A stretch of 64,000 nucleotides of DNA from Albula goreensis. Taxonomy: Eukaryota > Chordata > Actinopteri > Albuliformes > Albulidae. Below the pieces are notes generated by a model, which ran no database searches, was not told where the DNA came from, and saw only the letters and a program-made list of their open reading frames with translations. The position numbers were made by a program, and so were the translations under genes. Of the stretch, positions 38,401 to 50,117 are shown one piece after another (within the stretch, counting starts at the first letter, position 1; each line of letters starts with the position of its first letter). The DNA is taken from the NCBI GenBank assembly GCA_022829145.1, contig CM040752.1, positions 29,786,086-29,850,085 of the forward strand, given 5' to 3'.

Positions 38401-41400
38401 GGTGAGAACTGGGGAGAACCCTGCCAACCAAAACCCTCCCACCCCTGGGTGACACTGTAGCTACTTTTGCTCTGCACTAGATAGCTGCTGCCCACAGCTG
38501 GCATTAGCATGGCCAAGATTCGATTCCAAATTCATGAGCCAATGTTGCAGTAATGACAACAAAAGCATCAGCAGGGTATGCCACTAAAAAACCCCAATAA
38601 TTCTCTTGATATGTGCCCCCTTCCTGAACATAACTGTCCTTCCTGCACCTCATCCATGTATCTGTGTGCCGCTGTGCATTCTTGGCCTGGGAGCAGTGGA
38701 CACACATCAGCCATCTGTTATCTCCCAGCGGACCCTTATTTACCGCCGTGCCCCGTATGATTTACATGTCTTTATTTCCATTTTCATGTGTCGGGGAGTG
38801 AAGAGGTCGCTGTCTCGGGGAGAACCATGGATCTTTGTGCGGGGAAGACAGGCCTGACACTGCACACACAAAGAGGGCTCTCTTTAAGCCCCGCCTGTCA
38901 CATGCACACCAGAACCCATGAGTGCCCTCAAGGATATAGTGTCAGATGGTCAAAAGCACACCAGGGCTGCTGTCCTTGGCTTTCGCCCATACACGTTTTC
39001 ACCAAGCATTGCAAACTGTGCCAGTGAAGCAAGATCTTGGCCAATCCCATTTAAAGAAGGAGCCACTCATTGGTGTGTATGAAGGCCCTGGTGAGGGCTG
39101 GGTGGGTATGACCTCATTCGCCTCCCCAAGATGTCTTTCCCATGAGATAGTCTGATAGTGGACAAGAGGGTGCTCTGATTCAGCCTAACTGAAGTTTTTC
39201 AAGTGCCTTTTTATCCCTTATTTATTTCTTTACAGCCGAGCAGTATTTCCAGGCCTGCCACATCACTACATTGTCCTCCATCCTGTCAGGAGACCACAGA
39301 CTAACATGCATGCCCTCCAAAACTTGTGAAACCAACCAGTGAGCTGTTAATTATTGACCACATTCAAGGTTTACGGTCTTTTTGAAATTCAATAGATTTT
39401 ATAGTTATTATGAAAGGCATCAAAGCATACTTTTTAAATTAATTTTGTTGGATGTATTTGGACAAGAAAATATATAAGATTTCAATTGATTTTTAAATGT
39501 TCCCAAATAATGCTGGGCTCGGACATGTTGCTGCCATTAACCTAAAATTATGTCAGGACAAAATGAAATGAAACAGTAAAAGGGAATTTGGCAATGAATT
39601 GCAAAATGTAGAATGTTAGAGGCTATTACTCAACACAGTAGTACACTGATTTTAAATGCAGAGGACATCCGTGCATGTTTGAAATGTATAGATCCTGTAT
39701 GTAATAACCAAAAGGCCATTAAATTCCAGAATCTATTAATATTTATCACACAGTGTGTTGTGCTTCATAATCTTGGCAATGAAACAGTGGAAGAAATAGC
39801 TTTGACTGAATGCTCTGTGGCTGAGAAATAGAATGGCCATTTCCCCCTCGATTGCTCACGCACCATGACTTCCTCTCCCCCTCTCTCTTTTTCTCTCTTC
39901 TGCCTCTCCCTCCTTCTTGCCTTTCAGTAAATGGTGTTTTGTGTTCTGGGCATACTGAATGTATCCCAGGGTCCCTGGGGCTCTGGGGACATTTGGGGCT
40001 GGCTGGTGTTCTTGGTTTCTGGTTCTGCAGCACTGCCTTGGCCCGCGACCTGAGCGACAGCACCTTCAAAAAACATGAACTGGACCTCCATCTAAAGCAG
40101 ACAATACGGCCTCGGGCTGGCGCAGGGTTTAGAGGAGGTTAACCCAAGCTTTGTTGTGTCAGTGGAACACCACTGCAATCTGGCAAACTGCACAGTGATG
40201 TCATTCATGATTGGTAAAAATTAACCCAAGCCTTAAAAAACATGTGATACTGGCTTCGTAGTTCCTTCCTCTCTTCCATCCTAACCTTTCATAAAACAAT
40301 AATCTTTGACAAACTGCAGAACTGTTCACACCTGTCATATATAACTTTTAAAATGGGTCATGGTGCTGTGAAATTCATATTTTGAGAAAATAATCAAGTC
40401 TAAACCTTTGAATAGACATGGTACCCATTTGCAACCAAACCTGCTCCATTAAACAATTGCTCTGAGAGACAAGTTACAAAACCACCGTTGTGTGTTTATT
40501 TTAAAGGGATAAAAAAAAGTACAAAAAATGACATTCATTACCTAAGAGTTCAAGTCATTCCACATTAGTGTTGGGTGCAGTTTAATGAAATGGTTTTGGT
40601 GCACTGAAGATTTTGCGTGGGGGCAAAGCTATTACCTGTTAATGGTAATGTGTGATTGTCTTCATCCCATGGTGCAGCTCACCCCATGTTCAGTTATCCA
40701 TCTGCCATGGCTCAGTCACCAGATCCCTATCGAGCGATTAGCCTATAGGTCATTGTGATACAACGTCTGAGACAGCTCTTTCCACTTCCGTAAATTAGCC
40801 ATGAGTCAATTGCCCGTCTCTTCGAAAATCGGTATAATATTACTCCTGAAGAATTTCTGACGCCTGTAGAATCTATATCACAGTACATATTAGGTGTTCT
40901 TGAAACAATACAATATAAAATATACTGACTGTTCTTGCCGGGCATGTAGGTCAAACTAAATATTAAGCTTGACACAGGCCTATGCGTTTCTTTTTTTCCC
41001 CAGCCTTTTTAAAGCCCATTTCTATTGACCACTTCAGACGCCTTCCAGGGTCGCCATTGCTTGTGTTTTTCATGTTCGGAAATTTTGTCACCTTTTCATC
41101 ACATGTATTCATGTGTGACCCGTTATAACAATATACATCCGTTCTTATAAAAAAAAATCCGTGTGGTTTTCCCGGAAAGGACCCTCTGAAATTAGTAAAT
41201 TGTGCCAGTCATGGAGTAGTTTACGTCCTTCAGGGTTGCTCATGGCACTCGTCTCCTGATTTAAGGTAGACAGGAAACACGTGGACTTATGTAGCGGTAA
41301 AGGGGGAAATGGTGCGTGTCCGTGTTGACAAGAGGGTTTGAATAGAGTGGCTGCAGCGACCTCCCGCGCGTCTTTATACGGCAGTCGGCGTTAATAGAGC

Positions 41401-42960
41401 TCCCTTTAAATAACAAGGCCCAGCCAGTGGAGTGGCCAGCGAAGCGTGGCGGCTTCCCGCCTCATTCGCCCAGGGTTTGGTCTAAAAAGAGAACGGGTGT
41501 GTCAAAGTGCTAACAGCCGCCTTTCAGGTGGGTGTAACATTTTCAGCTAATAATTGTCAAAAGCAAAGGAAATCAATTAGGTTTTCCAATTATGTAACCA
41601 CATGTGATCTATACCCAAATAAGGTTACATGTATTTTACATTCAGTATCAACATTCTTACTGTGGCAGAACACATTACATGGGGACAAACTAGTGTTCCA
41701 GAGCTGCAGTCTCTTCAGTTAAGCATATCATAAGCAGCTGAATCACTCAACGAATGAGTCCTTCAATTCTTCTGCAAAACCAACCCGCATCGCTGGTCGT
41801 GAAACCCAGGGAACTGTGTAAGACTGCCGTATCCCACACTTATTTTGCACAGTCAATTAACATAACGCAGGCAAACAGCATAAACTAGCCATTTAACAAC
41901 ATGAAATGGCCACTGTAAAGTTTGTTAACGACGGTGATTAAACTTGATAGCAGCAAATGGGTTAATTCGCCTGTCAGTTTATATACCTAGACCGTGACCC
42001 ATATCAGCTGCGCATGATGCATTAGCTATTTGGCTACTCCCGAGAAGCTCCGTGTGTCACAGGTTATAATAAAGTGTATTCTTTAAAACAGATATGTACC
42101 GACGTTTTTAATGATTTCAAATGACAAATAACACAGCTATGAATGAAAAAGTCTGATGAGAGTGTTTGAATACAGGACAAGTATAATGTTAAGAACCAGC
42201 CATGTGACTTGCCCCTTGAATTAATCAAATCTCACGTCCCAATTTTACAGTTAAATTTTCAGTATTCATTTTTTCTCAAACAAGCACTGTCAGCTATGAC
42301 AGAAAACACGGCCGCACAGAGACATAGAAATGCCACATGGTATTTGCGTTGGGATGTTTCTACCAATGTCATAGCAAGCTACTGTCAGATCGGATTGGAA
42401 AGACGCGTCCAAAAATACATGTAATTCGTTTAATGTAGTGCCGAGAACTGTAGCTACGGCAAGGAGACTTCACTTCCATTTCAACATGCTACATGTGATT
42501 GATCAGTGACATTCCTAATTTAATTTTTGATAGTTTTAGAGAACTCAGAGCGCAAAACAACAGTTTGTCATACAACCATTTTTGCGCCACGGATATTTCA
42601 CCTTGCCACATGTTTTTAATTTTCGACTATTTTTAATTATATTGCAATTTGTGTGCAATTGTCATACCAGATACCTTAGCATGTCTGTCCCATAACTGAA
42701 ATGAATACAGGTACTTAAGCCAAGTTCCCAAATATCGTCTCCTACATGTTGTTCTTAATAATGTATTTTTTCAACAAGTCTAAAGGACCTGAATTTAAGG
42801 CAATTCTTGCAAAAGTGAGAAAAACGCATATGGCATATTAATACCCGAAACAACAGTAAGCATTCAATGGATATGGAAAATGTAAATGTAAAACATGTGG
42901 GCTCAGGATGATAACAACTCATTCGTTTTGATATTAAAAATAGTGGTAGAAGATCTAGTC
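35457..42960. other. Intergenic region without recognisable genes
   Basis: 7.5 kb of mostly AT-rich DNA. It holds a short CA microsatellite (35600-35625) and a pyrimidine-rich tract with an acceptor-like cttttcag near 39927. A moderately GC-rich segment around 41,340-41,500 may be conserved. No open frame here has family resemblance or paired splice sites. Confidence 0.65.
35600..35625. repeat. (CA)n microsatellite
   Basis: A 26-base CA array with one G interruption. Confidence 0.93.
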
Positions 42961-43386
42961 TATGCTCTCGGGGGCGCGCATCGATGTGCGCGCAGAACGC
43001 ATTTCGCCTCTGCACACTAAAAACAGTTTGACGAAAGGAAGAAGGACGGAGCCGGGAGAAGTGAATGGATCAATGCACAAATGAAAGAAAGAAAACGGGT
43101 CCGAGGAAAGACAGCTCCATCCATGAGAGATAAACGTTATTCAAAACGTGATGTGCTCATTAGGACCCGTTGTGGGGACTGAAGTTGGCAACAAGAAGCG
43201 AAAAAGTGGACTTTGAAGTCGGGCTACTCCTTCGTTTGAGTTGATTCTGGGAAACAGTAAGTGGCCGTCTGCTCTGCAGAGCTTCCAACCGGAGCTTCTC
43301 TCGGCCAGTCCCGCACTGGAGAGAGCACTTTCACCAGAGCACAACGACAACAACTGTCGCCAAGATGCAGGGAGTTTCAACAACTG
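42960..43386 (+). promoter_or_regulatory. Candidate promoter / first exon of an unidentified downstream gene
   Basis: A locally CpG-richer segment in AT-rich surroundings. It opens with an inverted repeat (gcgcgca, six-base loop, tgcgcgc; 42974-42993) and ends in a strong donor, ctg|gtgagc, with the exon end at 43386. An ATG at 43365 in the context gccaagATGc gives MQGVSTT and then the split codon at the donor. An upstream ATG at 43065 opens a 22-codon frame that stops at 43131-43133. No matching coding exon is found within the window, so the gene is not identified. The antisense frame over this segment is not supported by splice signals. Confidence 0.4.
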
Positions 43387-46185
43387 GTGAGCAAATTTCA
43401 CATTGCACGAATGCTTCCCAGATAAGTCTCTTATACGAGTTGTTCAGAGCGTCCTTTGCCGAATCTGTTTTCGGTCCGATGAGTGCCCGTTTCAGAAACT
43501 GATCCATGGTTCATAAATTTGCACGGAAGTGAAATTTGAAAACCTGGTTAACGGCAGACATTGCCATTTAACAAATAAACATTTTCAGTAATCTATGTTA
43601 GTTTAAACACATTAATGTACATGTGTGGAAAAACTCCTTTTCTCGTATTGTATTCTTTCTAATGTTCGCTCATATTTTACACACAATAGGAAGTGCCCAA
43701 CATCCTATTAAGCAGCGCTCTGGTTTTCTATTGTTTTAGAAGAGGTAGACTTCTCGTTACATTAAATGTATTGTTTTATCAAATGAATGCGATTTTAATT
43801 CACTTTGAATTAAAGTTTAGTGGTTGTAGCTTCTCAATTATGTCTTCCTGTTCCCAGTGCCTAGCAATTGCATACTTTGCCCCCCTGAGATTTGACAAAT
43901 ATGAGTGCAAAATATTCTAGAATAGAAATTTTATTTCTCTTGGGTAGTTGATTAGAAAGTAAATAAATATAACTGCTGGTTCTGTCTTGCTCCCATGTCA
44001 TGGATTTCACAGCAGCTCATCTCCTTAACACTTGCCGGTCTGTTGGAACCCAACTCAAAATGCATCAAGTGCTGAACTGTTGAATGGTATCTTTGTGCAT
44101 ACTTTTTTCTTAATCAAATCCAATGTGATTGAATCTCAGCATTTCCACTATGCAGACTACAGCACAAAAAAAGTGCACTGTTTGACCTACATACAAACCA
44201 GTGATGTGCAGTCTATTTGGTTTAGTGGAAGTAGAGAAGGTTCTAGTGCTGGTTATAAAGGCTACTGTGTTCTTAGTTATGTATTCCTCTTGCCCAAATA
44301 GTATGCTAGGAACAGAGTCTCTGTGCAGAGACAGTGTAGTGAGAAGGGAGCTTACTGTTTCACCAGAGAGCATTAGGCTGCTGTTCCACTGTCAGTTAGT
44401 CCCTTTCCAAGACCTGCAACTTTAGTAGTATGGACCGAGTCCTTTGAACTGACTGAGCACCCTCTGATGGGAGAGGTGGAACAAGGACAATTTGCTCTGA
44501 ATGAAGTGCTTTTACATGGGCTTTACTGTCTCATTAGAATCTTCTTAATTGGGCCTCTTTTCCAGCCCATAGAAATCCTCCTTAATGCAGGTGGTATCCG
44601 GGGGTTAGTGGTATCCACTGTAAATTATGAGGAGACTGGCCTTATAGTGTGCCACAGAGAAGTGGTCTGATAAGGAAGGTGTTTCAGAGATCAGGTCTGT
44701 CCTGAGTGAGATGTTACAGGGAGGCAGTTCTCTCATTTTAAAATCTTAACCATTTAACAGAGGCACTTAACAAGAACAAATTGTGGAGTTTGCAACACAC
44801 TTTCCATCTATACAGCTGAATGTGTACTTAGGCAATTCGGGTTCCGTGAGTACAATAACATTGCTCATGAAGTGAACCTACAGCCTTTGAAGCAGTAGTA
44901 TTGGCATGAGAGTGGTGCTAAAGGAGTGGTGTGGTATTCAGGGTGATGTTATAGGGCCCGGTTCTCTCAAAGTGCTCTCCATATTCAGCTGTGCTACGTT
45001 CTCTTGGAGGAGCCGTCCCTTCCCTGGTCTGCGGCAGCCATGCAGCTGTCAGATGAAATATAGCTTAGTGATGTGTGTGGACCCTGGGAACAAAAGCGAT
45101 GGAGCTCACTGAGAACATTCATGGAAGATTTTGAGATAAGTACATCCAGTGCTCAGAGGAGAAAAGGGCCACACAAAATACAAACAAGCATTGCACATAC
45201 AAAGATGGTGACTTGGGGTATGGCAGTGTGTTTTGGGGGTTTATCTGGGTGGGAAATGGCTCTTCATTGCTGTATCCCTTGTATGGGTTGTTAAATTGCT
45301 GTACTGTTGAGTCTGTCCCTCTGTCTCATGCTGTAACCTTCAGCAATGCGGCCCAGTTGTGCAGGCCCTGTCAGATTTGTTCTGCAATTGAATCCGCTGC
45401 TCTCTAACTTGACCATTTTTGCAGAAAAGAAAATTAAACTGGAAGCAGCGCAGAGACGCTGGTGGGCCTCGGTCTTGTTAGAAGTCAGAATGTAGGACAC
45501 ATACAGAGAGGTTTCCCAGCAAGCTCTGCGTGAACTGTTTATATTATTTATTATTAACAAAAGTGATTTGGCCTGTCTGTGTTTAGCCAAAGTTTTATAA
45601 ACATCTCTCCTCTATGTTAAATAAACAGTGTATACAGTAGGAAGAGCTGAGGAGGGAGAAAGAACGAAGAGACAGGAAAGTTCTCCCGACTCGCCTCTTG
45701 GTGAGCATTAAGAGAAACAACCATGACTCAGTCTTAGGAGGAAAACAGCCTTGAAGATCCCGTCATCCGCGTCACATTGATTTTCGAACAGTATTCACCC
45801 TTGGGTGACTTTGGTTCCGACGCTGGAGAAAGATCAGAAGAGCGCTCGATCGGGCGAATGAGTTGGATAATGAAGGCAATCGCTTGCTGCGCTGTTTGAG
45901 ATGCCATTTTTAGAGAAGTGATGTGTTTTAGCGGGACGGCCGGAAGGAACAAAAGCCCTGGCCAGCAGCGCAGTAGCCTGGGTGTGCGCTGTGAGTGGAC
46001 TGTAGGAATGCATGCAAAAGGGACTGGAAATGAGTGCGTGTGTGTATCTTTGTGTGTGTGTATTTCTGGTGTGTTCATTTGTGTGTAGACATACGTATTT
46101 GAGCCCCTGCATGTCTATGTGTGTGCTGGTGTGAGTATCTGTATGAGTTGGTTATATGAATGCTGTGTGTATACATATGTGTTTG

Positions 46186-46188
<3 letters not shown>

Positions 46189-46220
<32 letters not shown>
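46189..46220. repeat. (GT)16 microsatellite
   Basis: A perfect GT array followed by a short GA run. Confidence 0.96.
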
Positions 46221-46229
<9 letters not shown>

Positions 46230-46810
46230 GGGGAGGGGATGGTCAGTCCCTGGCAGTTTTTGATGGGCGCATGAACTGAATGTGTGAGCTCGGGCACAGC
46301 TGTGGAATTTGGGGAGATGGGGGGTTGATCTCAGCGTTGGAAGACCACCTCTTACAGTACTGACTGCCATTACTGTTTAACAGTTTGGACGGCCATAGCT
46401 GTCAGAGAGACTGGGAGCAGAGCAGACAGCAGAAAAAATGCAGAGTGGCACTGACTAATGCAGTGAATGGTAGAGCTCTGGTCAAACCGGCCCACCGTAT
46501 GAAAAGTAAATTATTGTGTTATATGGGGACGTGCGCAGGTGATTAAAATAGATTTATACTGCTGTAAAACAGATTGGAGTCAAAAGGACAGTTTGATGAC
46601 AGGACAAAGTCTGCCCTGAGCTGAGAGCCGATTTTAAACAGTGAGCAGGCTTTGGCCACAGACAATAACTGCATCACGGCTGAGCTTAGGGGTGTCGTAA
46701 GCTCCCGGACAGATGTGACCTCCACTGAAAAGCAGTGCCAGTCCTTCAGCATCTCTCAGACCAGATCTACAGCCACAGCCATGGCCGTTCCCATTCATTA
46801 TCAGGGTCAC

Positions 46811-47270
46811 TGTCCGTAAAGTCACTACCCTGCTCCCTATAGAGTCACTGCCCTCCTCTGTCTCTGTAAAGTCACTACCCTGCTCTCTATAGAGTCACTG
46901 CCCTCCTCTGTCTCTCCGTTAAGGTCACTACCCTGCTCCCTACAGAGTCACTGCCCTCCTCTGTCTCCGTAAAGTCACTACCCTGCTCTCTACAGTCACT
47001 GCCCTCCTCTGTCTCTGTAAAGTCACTACCCTGCTCCCTATAGAGTCACTGCCCTCCTCTGTCTCCGTAAAGTCACTACCCTGCTCCCTACAGAGTCACT
47101 GCCCTCCTCTGTCTCTGTAAAGTCACTACCCTGCTCTCTATAGAGTCACTGCCCTCCTCTGTCTCTGTAAAGTCACTACCCTGTTCCCTACAGAGTCACT
47201 CCTCTCCCATGTCTATGTAGTGTTACTACCCTGCTCCCTACAGATTCACTACCCTCCTCTCTGTAGTCAC
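46811..47270 (+). repeat. Minisatellite, 50-bp unit, about 9 copies
   Basis: The unit is aaagtcactaccctgctccc followed by tatagagtcactgccctcct and ctgtctctgt. Copies start near 46818, 46868, 46919, 46971, 47017, 47068, 47118 and 47168, with a more diverged copy near 47217 and decayed remnants beyond. Each unit is itself a diverged pair of 'gagtcact-ccct' half-units, so the array grew from a shorter ancestral repeat. The central copies are highly similar, which suggests recent homogenisation and likely length polymorphism. Confidence 0.93.
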
Positions 47271-49600
47271 TGTCCTATTTTATGTCATATAGTCACCCTC
47301 CCCTACTGGTATTTAGTTACTACTGATATATAGTTATCTCCATAAAGAGACACTACTGTGCTCCTATAGAATTATTGCCCTCCATTCTCTCTGGTCACTT
47401 CCCTCCTGTCTCCATGAAGAGTCCCTGCATGCTTCTTTCCATTTAGAGTCACTGCTATCCTCCCCACTTCTGCCGTGGAGGTAAAATTGGAAAACTCTTC
47501 AGCAGAAGCACTTGGAGCTACCTGCAATGGCCAGACAAGTTCACCCACTTGAGTTATAGCTCCACCAATTTGCCTACTCCTCAACAGCAGAGCCTGCCAA
47601 TAAACAGACAGAAGAGAGCAGCAGCAACTTCTGAATAGCATATACAGAGCAGGGATAGCTAGAGTATGGGACACTTTGCAGTTTCTTTTTCATTTTGTTA
47701 CTACCAGGTGTTCACTGGGACCTGCCACTTCATTGTCTGACCACCGAGCATGTTCAGGTTGATTCTGTACAGGTGGAGGTAGGCAGGAACAGATAGATAC
47801 TGTGCAGGTGCTGTACAGGTAGTGCTGTACATTGTCCTCATGCTGCAGGGATCCCCCGCTTTGGGCCAGATGTGCACATTACAGGAATTCCTCTGCCTGA
47901 AGCGATATAAAGGTATCAGTCTTTTTTGGGATTTGGTTTTGAAAGACACATCTCTCTTTTAGTTTCCCTCATGTAAACGAACATAATCTATGATTGGGCC
48001 AGGATGCACACCATTGCTGATCCTTGTGTTTGTAAGCAGATCTCACACATGTAGGTACACTGCGCAATGTGAAAGTTGCAAGTTTATGTTGCTGTTTGTT
48101 AGTTTGGCCTTGGCAGTATGCCAGGTTAGCTCATCCTCGTGCATTGTGTGGAATGTTGGTGCCCAGACAAGACGCATCTAGACCATCCATGAAACGTAAT
48201 CCTGGAGATTTATTCATTAAGTCATTTGGGAAAACCAATTTTGGCCTGTAGCTTGGATTTTGCGACATGGGGACACACTTAGAGGTGAACAGAGAATGAA
48301 ACTGGAGGTTAATATCCTGGGGTTATTGGATGATCTTTTACATTTGTCTTTAATTTGTGATTTTTTTTTTTTTTTTGGGAATTTCTGGACTAAAACCACT
48401 TCTAGTATCCAGATGTTGCCACAGCCTCTGTGATGATTTCAGTCAGATCTTTGTTCCGTAGTGGGAACAGAGTATCATTTCATTAAACCAAATTAAAGTC
48501 CTCCTTATCTGAGGTCCTCCTTATCTAAATCGCCATTATATGGCAAGTGACATATACTATATGGCATATAAATATCCAGTGTCAACCAGTCATTTTAATA
48601 TTGTTTATATATCACACCACTTAATCAAATCATGTCAAGTTATGGCTTGGAGGTAGAAAACAGAATGGACTTTTGACCTCAGTGGAGTTATTTCATGTTT
48701 AGATCTAGCTACCAGGCAGTTATCCACAAAAAGAGTTGTTTTTTTGTCTTTTTTTTTTAACTAGAACTTTCTGAGAACATTGAAAACCCTAGTCTCAGGA
48801 TGACTGAAGTCATTAGCGTAGCTTGAGGGAATGAAAGGGAACTTTTTGTAATCATGGATTAAGGTTCTGTGACTTTGGTAGATGAGTTGATTACAGTTGT
48901 TTATTCAGTGTTCTCTGAGCTGACCTTATGAAACACATGCAATAAACTTTTTCCATAGAATCTGCTTTACATCTTCTGCAGTCGGTGATCAAGATGTGGC
49001 TTAAGCAATCCACAAAAGCAATGCGTTTGTGAAAAATTGGTACTTTTAAGAGTCAAAAGGGTGAAGCGATAGATCAAACCTATCAATCTATCAATTAAGT
49101 TTATTCTGTTACCCACTACTATCATTCAGCTGTTGCCATAAAAAGTTAATATCTAAACGCACAAAATATGTCTACAATATATGCTATAATTGTGATATAT
49201 GGATGTTGCAATATTTTCAATTATTTGATAAAAAGTTCTAGTTTGTCAGATGAATACAATTCTGTATAAACAAAAAGTGCTAAGATGTGTTCTCAGTGTC
49301 CTGGTAAAATGTAGCTTGGTGAAATTTTCTCAGTTTTTTCCGTGACTTGTTAAATTTCCACTCAGGATGTCTGGACAGAGCTTTTTGAGTGTGGGTGGGG
49401 GGATTTTATTGTAAGAAGGGAAAACACTTAACAGTGAAAGCATGCTCTGCTGGGTTTGTTTTGTATTGCTTTTTGTAACACTGAAGGCATTGTATATTGT
49501 GCTTTTCTGTGAACATCAAAAGCCTCCTGTTCCAGATGTAGGCTTTCTCCAGGCACTCAGAGCAGAGCAGGGCAATGGGTTTGGGTTCAGGAGCAGGGAG

Positions 49601-49602
<2 letters not shown>

Positions 49603-49660
<58 letters not shown>

Positions 49661-49668
49661 CACACACT

Positions 49669-49740
<72 letters not shown>
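49603..49740. repeat. Long (CA)n microsatellite, 138 bp
   Basis: Nearly pure CA repeats with three small interruptions (near 49659, 49669 and 49694). The frames translated here as poly(Thr-His) or poly(Cys-Val) are artefacts. Confidence 0.97.
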
Positions 49741-49742
<2 letters not shown>

Positions 49743-49754
49743 GGTCTACTGCTC

Positions 49755-49835
49755 TGGGCTGCACCTTAGGCGGTGGGTCTGTATCCCAATGGGGACAATG
49801 TTTTTGCACCCTCGAGCAAATCACCTAATCCCATT
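49755..49835 (+). mobile_element. Possible degraded SINE fragment
   Basis: The stretch includes gcaccctcgagcaaatcacc, followed by taatccc. It resembles the 'tacccttgagcaaggtacttaaccc' segment found in many fish tRNA-derived SINEs. Only this short part is recognisable. Confidence 0.35.
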
Positions 49836-49876
49836 TTCTTGGGGGGAAAAAAACACACATTCAAACCCATGCACAA

Positions 49877-50117
49877 ATGCATAACTCACACATACACATG
49901 CACACACATTCACAAGTGTATGTGCATGCACACACTCACACACACATAAACACACTCACAAATGCACATGTGCATGCACACATAGTCACATTCACTCCTG
50001 CATGTGCACGCGCTCATACAGACACACATGCACGCGTACGTACACAGACACAAACATTGACACGTGCACACATATACACATGCACATGTGTACACGCATA
50101 AACACACACCCTTGCAC
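49877..50117. repeat. Degenerate CA-rich tract
   Basis: CA repeats interspersed with tgcacatg, tgcatgca and cacgcgtacg motifs, probably a decayed extension of the neighbouring CA array. Confidence 0.85.

Noticed and set aside
49442-49828. Poly(Thr-His) and poly(Cys-Val) frames
   Set aside because: Artefacts of the long CA microsatellite.
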